The notes under the pieces: model-generated
What the model saw: only the letters and a program-made list of their open reading frames with translations
Database searches by the model: none
Told to the model about the DNA's origin: nothing
Shown: piece after piece, positions 51,261 to 58,828 of the stretch
Numbering within the stretch: the first letter of the stretch is position 1
Layout of the letters: the number at the start of each line of letters is the position of its first letter
Program-made: the position numbers and the translations under genes
Source: JACQFZ01 sp045810625
GTDB taxonomy: Bacteria; Pseudomonadota; Gammaproteobacteria; Acidiferrobacterales; Sulfurifustaceae
Assembly: GCA_045810625.1 (NCBI GenBank)
Contig: JBJMVQ010000039.1
Span: forward strand, 1-64,000
DNA: 64,000 nt
Direction: 5' to 3'

Positions 51261-51671
51261 TCACGCGGCGTGCGCGCGCAAACGGTCGAGTATCAATCCG
51301 AAGAAGCTGTCGCCTTCCGCCGTGTAGTGCCAGCCGAGATGCGCGCGACATTGCCCGCATTGCGCGAGGCGCCAAGCGTAGCCGGGAAACCAAGTGTACT
51401 CCGTGGTCGCATCGCCGGTCGGTGTGCAACCTGGCGCATGCCGAAAGCACCCGATGTGAAAGCGAAACCCGTGCGGGTTGACTACGTCGTGCTCGGCCGC
51501 GCCGCTTACCGCGATTCGCTCGCGTTCTTGCGTGATGGTATGCCGACAGCGTGCGCACAAGAGCGCCGGCTCTCGGGCCGGCGTTTCGGCGACTATCCGG
51601 TCAACGCGTCGTTCGCGCGCGCCGTCGTTCTCGCGATCGAATAAGTAGAAGGGTACGGATACGGAGGTCAT
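51261..51671 (-). CDS. Bacterial cereblon-like CULT-domain protein
   Basis: A 136-residue stand-alone CULT-domain protein, the fold of the thalidomide-binding part of eukaryotic cereblon. Zinc ligands are two CxxC pairs (C39/C42 and C105/C108). The ligand cage is complete: W94 and W100 in the WFPGYAW turn, W114 and Y116 in HLGWHY. It ends FFGLILDRL. The sequence closely resembles MsCI4 of Magnetospirillum gryphiswaldense as I recall it (WFKGYDW, ALCGQCGSHLGWHY, FFGLIKDRL). ATG 51671 gives a length like MsCI4; the frame stays open upstream to 51842 without a better start or a clear ribosome site. The natural ligand of bacterial CULT proteins is unknown. Confidence 0.9.
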   Translation of the reverse strand: MTSVSVPFYLFDRENDGARERRVDRIVAETPAREPALLCARCRHTITQERERIAVSGAAEHDVVNPHGFRFHIGCFRHAPGCTPTGDATTEYTWFPGYAWRLAQCGQCRAHLGWHYTAEGDSFFGLILDRLRAHAA

Positions 51672-51851
51672 TGGCGATGTATGCGTCAGGCATGGTCCAA
51701 GCCGGCAGAAGATTGTCTCCTTCGCGGTGATCCCGATCATAACCCGTGTCGCCCGGGTGCGCCCGTCAATGGAGGCCTTCGTCGCATCGTGGTGGGCTCG
51801 TGAATTCCAATACCTGAAACTGATTCGGCGCACGAAAGGCACCGCGCCGCG

Positions 51852-52646
51852 TTAGGAGAGTACCCGCGGTGTCGCGTCGAATAGTGGGCGCGCCCATCGG
51901 GGGCTTTCGTCCAACCCAAATTCAAGCGTCCACACCGCCTCCATGCGATTTCGTACGTTTAGTTTGTCATAGAGTCTTTGTAGGTGCGTCTTGATGGTCT
52001 TGTCGCTCACCTTGAGGATTCTCGCGATCTCACGATTTGTTTTCCCCTTTCGCAACCATCGCACGACCTCGGCCTCGCGCGCGGTAAGTCGCGGGCGTTG
52101 GTGAAAATCGATCACTTGTGACGCCGTTGTTTCGGGCATGCGGCGCAGCGCATCGCGCATGTACGGCACGAGCAGCCAAAGCAGATGCAGATGCCGGGCG
52201 TCGAGTCGTTGGGGGATTCCGGAGAAACTGAAATAGGCGAACGTGCCGGCATCGACGTTGAACGCACCGTGCGCAGCGATGTTTCTCAATTCGAACTTCT
52301 TGAATCTTTCGACCCAACGTTGCTCGATCTCGTATCGCATTTCCTCCAACTGGAACAATTGCGGCTTGCGTTCGCGGCACCACTTCGCCAGCACGGGCGA
52401 CGCGACTTTACCATCCGTTGCCACGATCGAATTGATGTAGCGCATCGGGAAATCGACCAGTAGCAGCCGAATCGCCCTGACTTCCCCCCGCGTCATCCGA
52501 CCGATGCCGCAGAGGAGGAACTCGTGGGGAAATATTTCGCGCAGTTCACCGCGTGCCCAGCCGAAAAAGTCTTGACATGTGTTGACGTCGACCAACGACT
52601 CGAGGGCTCGCAGCGTTCGGACTCCCTTCGCGATCCGTTCTTTCAT
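51852..52646 (-). CDS. LuxR-family regulator (EpsA-like)
   Basis: A LuxR-type regulator of 264 residues: an N-terminal region of about 190 residues (LVDVNTCQDFFGWARGELREIFPHEFLLCGIG), without the clear autoinducer-binding pocket of LuxR proper, and a GerE-type helix-turn-helix (RLTAREAEVVRWLRKGKTNREIARILKVSDKTIKTHLQRLYDKLNVRNRMEAV). It resembles the EpsA-type regulators of betaproteobacteria. ATG 52646 has GGGA seven bases before it; ATG 52670 is an alternative. It is divergent from the four-gene operon at 53020, with a palindrome between them, so it is its likely regulator. Confidence 0.87.
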   Translation of the reverse strand: MKERIAKGVRTLRALESLVDVNTCQDFFGWARGELREIFPHEFLLCGIGRMTRGEVRAIRLLLVDFPMRYINSIVATDGKVASPVLAKWCRERKPQLFQLEEMRYEIEQRWVERFKKFELRNIAAHGAFNVDAGTFAYFSFSGIPQRLDARHLHLLWLLVPYMRDALRRMPETTASQVIDFHQRPRLTAREAEVVRWLRKGKTNREIARILKVSDKTIKTHLQRLYDKLNVRNRMEAVWTLEFGLDESPRWARPLFDATPRVLS

Positions 52647-52713
52647 GATTGCGTCCCGGCTTACTGCCATCGGCTCGCATGTCCGGCGCGCCGAACCGAA
52701 CCGATACCTTCGA

Positions 52714-52744
52714 AATATATATTCCGTCCGTAGTGACGTCACTA
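52714..52744 (-). promoter_or_regulatory. Predicted luxR-type gene promoter with overlapping 14-base palindrome
   Basis: On the minus strand, GTGACG (52742-52737) is 17 bases before TATATT (52719-52714): a plausible -35/-10 pair (4 of 6 and 5 of 6 matches). The perfect palindrome TAGTGACGTCACTA (52731-52744) covers the -35 box. Such an overlap suggests an operator, perhaps bound by the regulator itself, that also sits in the divergent control region of the operon at 53020. Confidence 0.5.
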
Positions 52745-52754
52745 TCACTGGCGC

Positions 52755-52839
52755 AATGGATCGAATCCATTCGCATCGGATTCGGCAACGCGATGCACGT
52801 ACCCGTCAGCGTTCCGACAACGCGTACTCCGTTCGGAGT
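52755..52839 (+). promoter_or_regulatory. Inverted repeats in the leader region of the isomerase/ATP-grasp operon
   Basis: AATGGAT-CGA-ATCCATT (52755-52771) is a perfect inverted repeat. It overlaps a second one, CGAATCC (52762-52768) with GGATTCG (52778-52784), so the two hairpins cannot both form. A third, ACTCCG-TT-CGGAGT, is at 52826-52839. The region has no gene; from here to the start at 53020 nothing else stands out. It may hold operators or an RNA switch. Confidence 0.4.
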
Positions 52840-53019
52840 CTTCAGCGCGAGTAGACGGCTCCGTAGCATTGCGCCGCTCGCGCAGTGCCGATGACCAATG
52901 ACATCGTCGCGAGATATCAACGACGCGGACCAACGACGCGATAGGCGGCGTTTCGGCGCCGATGCGGCGCGGTCGGGCACATGGATGAATGGGTTGCTCT
53001 TACGGACAGGGAGGTTGAC

Positions 53020-53871
53020 ATGAAAGTAGTAGAGTTGCCGCCGTTCATGACCGGTTTCGGAGTACAGCAGTACCACCGAGCGGAAGACGGAATCGTTCGT
53101 GCAGCCGAAGAGGGGTGCACGCACTGGTATATCGACGGGGCGTCATTTGCCGACCGTGCGGCAGCGTGGAATAAGCTGCGGTTCGAAAACATGCGCAGTC
53201 TCATCGATCGCTACAACGTAAAGCCGATCTATCACGGCAGCTTCAAAATACCGCTCTCGAGCGACGTACCGGAACTGCGCGACATCAGTGTGCAATACGT
53301 GCTTCGGGAAGTGGACGTCGCGGCCGAGCTGTCGGCGCCGCTGATCGTTCACGGCGGCGGGATCGTAGAACCTCGCGAAGTGTCGCAAGCGAAAGAGCGC
53401 GCTCTCGAAGGTTTGATCGCATCTATCAGGACGATCGCAAACTACGCCGAGGACAAAGGTGTTCCAATCTGGCTCGAGAACCTGTCGAATTACATGAAGT
53501 TCCATCCGTTCTACTACATCTACACCCACATGCCGGAGTATGAGCGGGTGCTGTCAGAGGTCGACAACATCTGGATGCTGTTGGACGTTTGCCACGATTC
53601 CGTCGGCGGCGGCGATCCGACCGAAACCTTCGTCAAGTTCAACAAGCGCGTCGCCGCCTTCTCGTTCAGCGACACGGAGGGCGGCCGCGATTCGCATTTG
53701 CCGCTCGGCCTCGGGCGTATCGATTTCAAACGCCTCGTCAAACACATCCTCGCGCTCGATTGGAAGGGCGTCGTCGCGTTCGAGACGCGAGGCATCGACG
53801 TGACCAAGAACGTGGAGTATCTAAATCGGCTTGTCCTCGATTTGAACACCCCGACCGCCGACATTGCGTAA
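53020..53871 (+). CDS. Xylose-isomerase-like TIM-barrel protein (sugar isomerase/epimerase family)
   Basis: A 283-residue protein of the AP-endonuclease-2 / sugar phosphate isomerase-epimerase superfamily. The likely metal site is intact: H111 (VHGGGI), E153 (WLENLSNY), D189 and H192 (LLDVCHD), H226 (DSHLPLGLGRIDF) and E255 (AFETRG). GGGAGG lies five to six bases before ATG 53020, a strong start. It is the first gene of the four-gene operon next to the LuxR gene. The superfamily includes IolE/IolI (inositol), hydroxypyruvate isomerase and ketose epimerases; the substrate cannot be told. Confidence 0.88.
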   Translation: MKVVELPPFMTGFGVQQYHRAEDGIVRAAEEGCTHWYIDGASFADRAAAWNKLRFENMRSLIDRYNVKPIYHGSFKIPLSSDVPELRDISVQYVLREVDVAAELSAPLIVHGGGIVEPREVSQAKERALEGLIASIRTIANYAEDKGVPIWLENLSNYMKFHPFYYIYTHMPEYERVLSEVDNIWMLLDVCHDSVGGGDPTETFVKFNKRVAAFSFSDTEGGRDSHLPLGLGRIDFKRLVKHILALDWKGVVAFETRGIDVTKNVEYLNRLVLDLNTPTADIA

Positions 53872-53911
53872 CTGGCGCCAGCCCGCCGCAACTTGCCGTA
53901 GGAGTGCCCCG

Positions 53912-55141
53912 ATGCAGAATGACGTCGCGCCCATCGTGCTCACACTCGACACAGGAATTGTTCATGAAGACTATCAGCAAACAGCCGTTTGCCTCGCGCG
54001 ATTGGGCGCGGTGCGCCGGACATGCAATATCTACGACGATGCGGCATTGGCGCGGACGGTCGGCGCCGTCGTGGCCGGCGAGATCGATCTGATCGAAACG
54101 CGCCACATCCGGAAGTGGCAGCAGAACTGGAGCAAAGTGAAGCCGCGATTCGAGGCGGTGGAAACAGCCGCACGCGTCGCGCAAGTGCCGATGGTGCCTA
54201 CGCCGGCGATGTTTCGGTGGAACAGCAACAAAGCGCTCTATCTCGAAGCGATGCAGTGCGCCGGCGTTCCGATTGTCCCCACCATTTTTTTGAGGTTCGG
54301 TGCACCTTTCCGCCTCGCAGATGTCTTCGATCAGTATTCACGCGGGATAGTGATCAAACCCGCCATCGCCGCCAGAGCGCATGGTTTGCATTTCGTAAAA
54401 CGCCATGCGCGCGCAGCAGGCGAGTATCTGTATGAAATCGCGACGCCGAAGGAAGCCGAGGGCGATCGCGCGGCAAGAACGGAGAAGACGGTAGTCGACG
54501 AGGCCGGGCTAGCCCGCTTTTTTGATCAATATCGCCGGCGATTTGCCGAGCATTCGGTTTTGGTGCAGGAGTTGATTGCCGACAAAGTTGAGTATTCCGC
54601 CGTCATGATCAGCGGGCTGAAGACTTACTACGTCAAGCGCACCGAAGGAGAGGATACGGGAATAGGTCACGATGCCTTCGGTGGCCGTAACATTCCGGAG
54701 CCCGCGCCCGATCCCGCGGTCGTCGAGATGGCCGCGCGCGTCCGGATGGCAATGCCGGCGATGCTGCGAGACGAACCGATCGTTCGCGTCGACGTTCTCG
54801 CTACTCGGTATGGAGAGCCGTTGTTGCTGGAGATAGAATCCGGGGGACCGAGACTTTTCAACGAGAGAGAAGTCAGCAATACGGTTGATCGATACGCACA
54901 CACGTTGTTTACGATCGCGCGGTTTTCTCGTCTCAAATTTCAGGAACAAGGTTCCCGTGCGGGTGTCGTGAACGCGAATCTCGCGCCGCGAGTCGAGGTC
55001 CTCGAGGCGCTCTTCGAGAGTCCCACAGCTCCCGCTGAGCGGGACGAGCGGCTTTCGGCCACGAGCGGCGAATCGAACACGATGGAAGAACCGGTGCCAC
55101 AACGATATGCGGAAATGCGAGTATCTCGAAACGGCGATTGA
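53912..55141 (+). CDS. RimK/glutathione-synthetase-like ATP-grasp ligase
   Basis: A 409-residue ATP-grasp protein. A pre-ATP-grasp region (NSNKALYLEAMQCAGVPIVPTIF) leads to the nucleotide-binding Lys strand GIVIKPAIAARAHGL, the hinge region VLVQELIADKVEYSAVMI and the metal-binding end VRVDVLATRYGEPLLLEIESG. These fit the RimK/GshB group, which forms amide or peptide bonds from a carboxylate and an amine. The partners cannot be read. AGGAG lies eight bases upstream of ATG 53912; the last 35 bases overlap the next gene. The final 60 residues look like a disordered tail. Confidence 0.85.
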   Translation: MQNDVAPIVLTLDTGIVHEDYQQTAVCLARLGAVRRTCNIYDDAALARTVGAVVAGEIDLIETRHIRKWQQNWSKVKPRFEAVETAARVAQVPMVPTPAMFRWNSNKALYLEAMQCAGVPIVPTIFLRFGAPFRLADVFDQYSRGIVIKPAIAARAHGLHFVKRHARAAGEYLYEIATPKEAEGDRAARTEKTVVDEAGLARFFDQYRRRFAEHSVLVQELIADKVEYSAVMISGLKTYYVKRTEGEDTGIGHDAFGGRNIPEPAPDPAVVEMAARVRMAMPAMLRDEPIVRVDVLATRYGEPLLLEIESGGPRLFNEREVSNTVDRYAHTLFTIARFSRLKFQEQGSRAGVVNANLAPRVEVLEALFESPTAPAERDERLSATSGESNTMEEPVPQRYAEMRVSRNGD

Positions 55142-55883
55142 GGCCGCGGCGGCCGCGGCCGACGTCATCAAGCACTATTACAAAGCCGATAGCTTCCGCG
55201 TCGAGCAGAAGAACGACCGCACTCCCGTTACCGTTGCGGACGTCGAGAGCGAAAAAGTCATCAAGGGCGTCATCGCGACGAAGTTCCCGGCACACGGGTT
55301 TCTCGGCGAGGAGACGGGTCGAGAGAACATCGAAAACGATTACGTCTGGCTGGTCGATCCCATCGACGGCACGAAGAGCTTTATTCGCCAGATACCGTTT
55401 TTTTCCACTCAAATTGCGCTGATGTATCGCGGCGAATTCATTGTCGGCGTATCGAACGCGCCCGTGTTCGGGGAACTGGCGTTCGCGGCGAAGGACCAGG
55501 GCGCGTATCTGAACGACGCGCGGCTGCAGGTCAGCCGTGTCGCGGCGCTCGATGAAGCGACGCTGTCGCTCGGAAACATCCGGACGCTCGCCGGTTCCGA
55601 TCGATGGTCCCACCTCGGCAACCTGATTCAACGAGTCAATCGCGTGCGCGGCTACGGGGATTTTTCCCACTACCACTTGCTTGCCTCGGGAAGGCTCGAC
55701 GTCGTCATCGAATCGGACGTCAATATTCTGGACGTCGCTGCGTTATCGGTCATCGTGCGCGAGGCAGGCGGGGTATGGACGGATCTCGCGGGCCGGCCGC
55801 CGGGGTTGACCACCACCACGGTGTTGGCGGCCAACAGCGCGGCGATGCATCGTGCAATCCTCGATGTCCTACAGACCGCTTAG
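55107..55883 (+). CDS. Inositol-monophosphatase-superfamily phosphatase (HisN/CysQ-like)
   Basis: A 258-residue Mg-dependent phosphatase. The motif E68-E69 (FLGEETG), D84-P-I-D87-G-T (WLVDPIDGTKSF) and D209 (NILDVAAL) supply the metal ligands; the usual Trp before D209 is Leu. HisN-like features include GDFSHYHLLASGRLDVVIES. Candidates are histidinol-phosphatase, inositol or sugar phosphatase, or a 3',5'-bisphosphate nucleotidase. Here it lies inside a putative biosynthetic operon and overlaps the ATP-grasp gene by 35 bases, so a phosphorylated pathway intermediate is the likely substrate (inference). Confidence 0.85.
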   Translation: MRKCEYLETAIEAAAAAADVIKHYYKADSFRVEQKNDRTPVTVADVESEKVIKGVIATKFPAHGFLGEETGRENIENDYVWLVDPIDGTKSFIRQIPFFSTQIALMYRGEFIVGVSNAPVFGELAFAAKDQGAYLNDARLQVSRVAALDEATLSLGNIRTLAGSDRWSHLGNLIQRVNRVRGYGDFSHYHLLASGRLDVVIESDVNILDVAALSVIVREAGGVWTDLAGRPPGLTTTTVLAANSAAMHRAILDVLQTA

Positions 55884-55914
55884 TCACCCTTTGCGCAACT
55901 AAGGGTCAGTCAAC

Positions 55915-57216
55915 ATGGACGTGCAAAGCAGCGCAGGCCAATACCGCTGGATAATCTTCCTCATCCTGGTCGCCGGGTATATCGCCGTGTTCTTTCAGCG
56001 CGTCGCACCGGCGACGGTCGCGGTTGAAATGATGCGCGATCTACGGACAAGAGAAGGCATGATGGGACTCTTGAGCGCCGTCTATTTTTATCCCCATGCG
56101 GCGATGCAGATTCCGGCGGGTGTTTTGTCGGACCGGCTCGGTGCGAAGCGGACGATCGGCGTTTTCTTGATGATCGCGTCGTTGGGATCGGTGATATTCG
56201 GCCTGTCGCACTCGGCTTACGCCGCTCTGGCGGGGCGGTTCCTGGTCGGCGTGGGTATGGCGGTGCTGTTCGTGCCGGCATTGAAAATATTCTCGTCCTG
56301 GTTCGAGGGAAAGGAATTTGCAGTGGTCACGGGACTGTTCGTGTCTGCCGGCGGTCTCGGCTCGCTCCTCGCGAGTACGCCCTTTGCGGCGCTGGCCGAA
56401 CACACCGGCTGGCGCTGGTCGTTCACGGTGGCGGGCATCGTGACGTTTCTGATTGCGTTGGTGACATTGATAGGCGTCTACGATGCGCCGCAGCGGCTCT
56501 CGATGTCCACGAGCGAGACGAGCAACCGAACCGCCAGGCGCGATCGCAACAAAGTGACGGCAGACATATTGTTCATCCTCAAGCAGCGCTCGTTCTGGCC
56601 GCTCGCGTTGTGGTTTTTTTGCGGTAACGGTTTGTTCTTTACGTTTGCCGGACTCTGGGGCGGACCTTATCTGGAACGGACCTATGCGCTCAGCAAGACC
56701 AGCGTGGGGAATCTGCTGGCGATGATCGCCGTCGGCATTATGATCGGCGGTGCGCTGCTCAGCGCGATCGCGAACCGAGTGTTCGGGGCGCGCAAGACGG
56801 TGCTCGCGCTAAGCGCCCTCGCTATTTCGGTTCTGTTGCTGGTGCTGATCGCATTTACCGACTCGCTCCCGATATCCGCCCTTTACGCGATCTATCTGAT
56901 GTTCGGGATATTCGGAAACGGCGCCGTCGCGATCGGCTTCACCATCACGAAAGAGACGTTTCCGGTCCGCGTCGCCGGAACCGCTCTCGGGCTCGTGAAC
57001 CTCTTCGGTTTTCTCGGGCCGGCGCTGCTGCAACCGATGATCGGGTTTCTGCTCGAGCAAATGGGGACGGGCGCGGGCGGCGCAGGGAGATCGGATTACC
57101 AAATTGTCTTTATTTCACTGCTCCTCTTCAGCGGTCTTTGTTTGCTCGCGTCCGTCTTGATCAAAGAGCGAGCCGTCGAAGATCCCTTGGCTTCGAAGGT
57201 GATGACCGCGGCTTAA
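55915..57216 (+). CDS. MFS transporter
   Basis: A 433-residue major facilitator protein with about twelve transmembrane segments; the conserved motif between helices 2 and 3 reads AGVLSDRLGAKRT, with GRFLVGVGMAVLFVPALKIFSSWF in helix 4. A central loop (SETSNRTARRDRNK) separates the halves. The substrate is not evident; phosphate-type antiporters and drug exporters share this look. It is the last gene of the four-gene operon, 31 bases after the phosphatase, and is probably its product exporter or importer. Confidence 0.87.
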   Translation: MDVQSSAGQYRWIIFLILVAGYIAVFFQRVAPATVAVEMMRDLRTREGMMGLLSAVYFYPHAAMQIPAGVLSDRLGAKRTIGVFLMIASLGSVIFGLSHSAYAALAGRFLVGVGMAVLFVPALKIFSSWFEGKEFAVVTGLFVSAGGLGSLLASTPFAALAEHTGWRWSFTVAGIVTFLIALVTLIGVYDAPQRLSMSTSETSNRTARRDRNKVTADILFILKQRSFWPLALWFFCGNGLFFTFAGLWGGPYLERTYALSKTSVGNLLAMIAVGIMIGGALLSAIANRVFGARKTVLALSALAISVLLLVLIAFTDSLPISALYAIYLMFGIFGNGAVAIGFTITKETFPVRVAGTALGLVNLFGFLGPALLQPMIGFLLEQMGTGAGGAGRSDYQIVFISLLLFSGLCLLASVLIKERAVEDPLASKVMTAA

Positions 57217-57230
57217 CTGCGAGGCGATAT

Positions 57231-58703
57231 TCAGCGCCGGCCGCCGAGCAGCGAGCCGAGCACGCCACGGATGATTTGCCGGCCGATTTGGCTGCCGATC
57301 GCACGTGCCGCGCTCTTGGTCATCGCCTCGACCACGCCTTCGCGCGAGCGCCGCGATTTGCCGTCGCCGCCGAGTAGCACATCGAGCACGCTTCCGGCCG
57401 CGGTGGGCGGCGCGGTCTTTGCGGCGGGCTCGGCGCGCCGCTTGAGGATCTCGTAGGCCGATTCACGGTCGACCGATTTTTCATAGTGGCCGTAGAGCGG
57501 CGAGCGCCGGATAACGGCATCCCGTTCTTCCGGCGTCACGGGGCCGATCCGGCTCTCCGGCGGGGCGATCAGGATGCGCTCGACCGGCGTCGGAGCGCCT
57601 TTTTCGTCGAGCACCGACACGAGCGCTTCACCGACCGCCAGCTCGCTGATGACATCCGCCGTCTTGAACGATGCATTGGCGCGAAACGTTTCCGCGGCCG
57701 CTTTGACGGCTTTCTGGTCCTTGGGTGTGAACGCGCGCAGCGCGTGCTGCACGCGGTTGCCGAGCTGCCCGAGCACCACCTCCGGAACGTCGAGCGGATT
57801 TTGCGTTATGAAATAGACGCCGACGCCTTTGGAGCGGATCAGGCGCACGACTTGCTCGATGCGCTCGAGCAGCGGCGCCGGCGCGTCGGTGAACAGCAGA
57901 TGCGCTTCGTCGAAGAAGAAGACGAGTTTCGGTTTGTCGCGGTCGCCGACTTCCGGCAAACGTTCGTACAGGTCGGCCAGCAGCCACAGCAACAGCGTCG
58001 CGTAGACCTTCGGTGACTGCATGAGCTTTTCCGCGACCAGCACGTTGATGACGCCGCGGCCGTCGTCTGCCGTTTGCATCAAATCATCGAGGTTCAGCGC
58101 GGGCTCGCCGAACAGATGGGTACCGCCTTGCGATTCGAGCGCGAGCAGGGCGCGCTGAATCGCGCCGACGGAAGCGACGGAAATGTTGCCGTATTCGGTG
58201 GTCAGACTGCGCGCGTTGTCGCCGGCGAACTGCGTGAGCGCGCGCAGGTCCTTGAGATCGAGGAGCAGCCAGCCGTTATCGTCGGCGAGCTTGAACAGTG
58301 CCGTGAGCACGCCCGCCTGCGTCTCGTTCAGATTCAGCAAGCGGCCGAGCAGGAGCGGTCCCATCTCGGAGATGGTGGTGCGCGCCGGATGGCCGAGCGC
58401 GCCGTAGACGTCCCAATAGCAGACCGGGTAACCGCGCGGGGTGTAGCCGGAAACGCCGACCTTTTTGATTCGTTCTTCCAGCTTTGGATCGCGGCGTCCC
58501 GGTTGGCTGACGCCCGACAGATCGCCCTTAACGTCGGCAAGAAAGACCGGCACGCCGAGGCGCGAGAAACCTTCCGCGAGCACTTGCAGCGTCACCGTCT
58601 TTCCCGTCCCGGTGGCGCCGGCGATCAGTCCGTGCCGGTTCGCCATGCGCGGTAGGAGTGATACTTCCCGTTTGCTCTTGCCGAGATAAATCGTCTCGTT
58701 CAT
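57231..58703 (-). CDS. HerA-like ATPase, DUF853 family (YjgR-like)
   Basis: A 490-residue P-loop ATPase of the HerA/FtsK superfamily: Walker A ANRHGLIAGATGTGKTVTLQ, VFLADVKGDLSGVSQPG, Walker B KLVFFFDEAHLLF and a sensor region GVYFITQNPLDVPEVVLGQLGNRVQHALRAF. The DUF853 C-terminal part has ESRIGPVTPEERDAVIRRSPLYGHYE and ends with a Gly/Arg-rich tail (GGRR). DUF853 proteins are widely conserved and their DNA-related role is unproven. It faces the MFS gene and is divergent from glcF. Confidence 0.9.
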   Translation of the reverse strand: MNETIYLGKSKREVSLLPRMANRHGLIAGATGTGKTVTLQVLAEGFSRLGVPVFLADVKGDLSGVSQPGRRDPKLEERIKKVGVSGYTPRGYPVCYWDVYGALGHPARTTISEMGPLLLGRLLNLNETQAGVLTALFKLADDNGWLLLDLKDLRALTQFAGDNARSLTTEYGNISVASVGAIQRALLALESQGGTHLFGEPALNLDDLMQTADDGRGVINVLVAEKLMQSPKVYATLLLWLLADLYERLPEVGDRDKPKLVFFFDEAHLLFTDAPAPLLERIEQVVRLIRSKGVGVYFITQNPLDVPEVVLGQLGNRVQHALRAFTPKDQKAVKAAAETFRANASFKTADVISELAVGEALVSVLDEKGAPTPVERILIAPPESRIGPVTPEERDAVIRRSPLYGHYEKSVDRESAYEILKRRAEPAAKTAPPTAAGSVLDVLLGGDGKSRRSREGVVEAMTKSAARAIGSQIGRQIIRGVLGSLLGGRR

Positions 58704-58828
58704 AAATTAAAGAAACTCCGGGTTGCCGGTTCGGCCAAAGAGGGGGCAGTATACGTTTCCGGATTCAGCGCGCAATTGTGGCGCGCCCGGCGCCGGATTT
58801 TCCGTTAGACTGTTGGCGACACCGCGCA

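Noticed and set aside
51243..51644. Plus-strand open frame opposite the CULT gene
   Set aside because: The minus strand encodes a CULT domain with all zinc and cage residues; the plus frame has no recognisable features.
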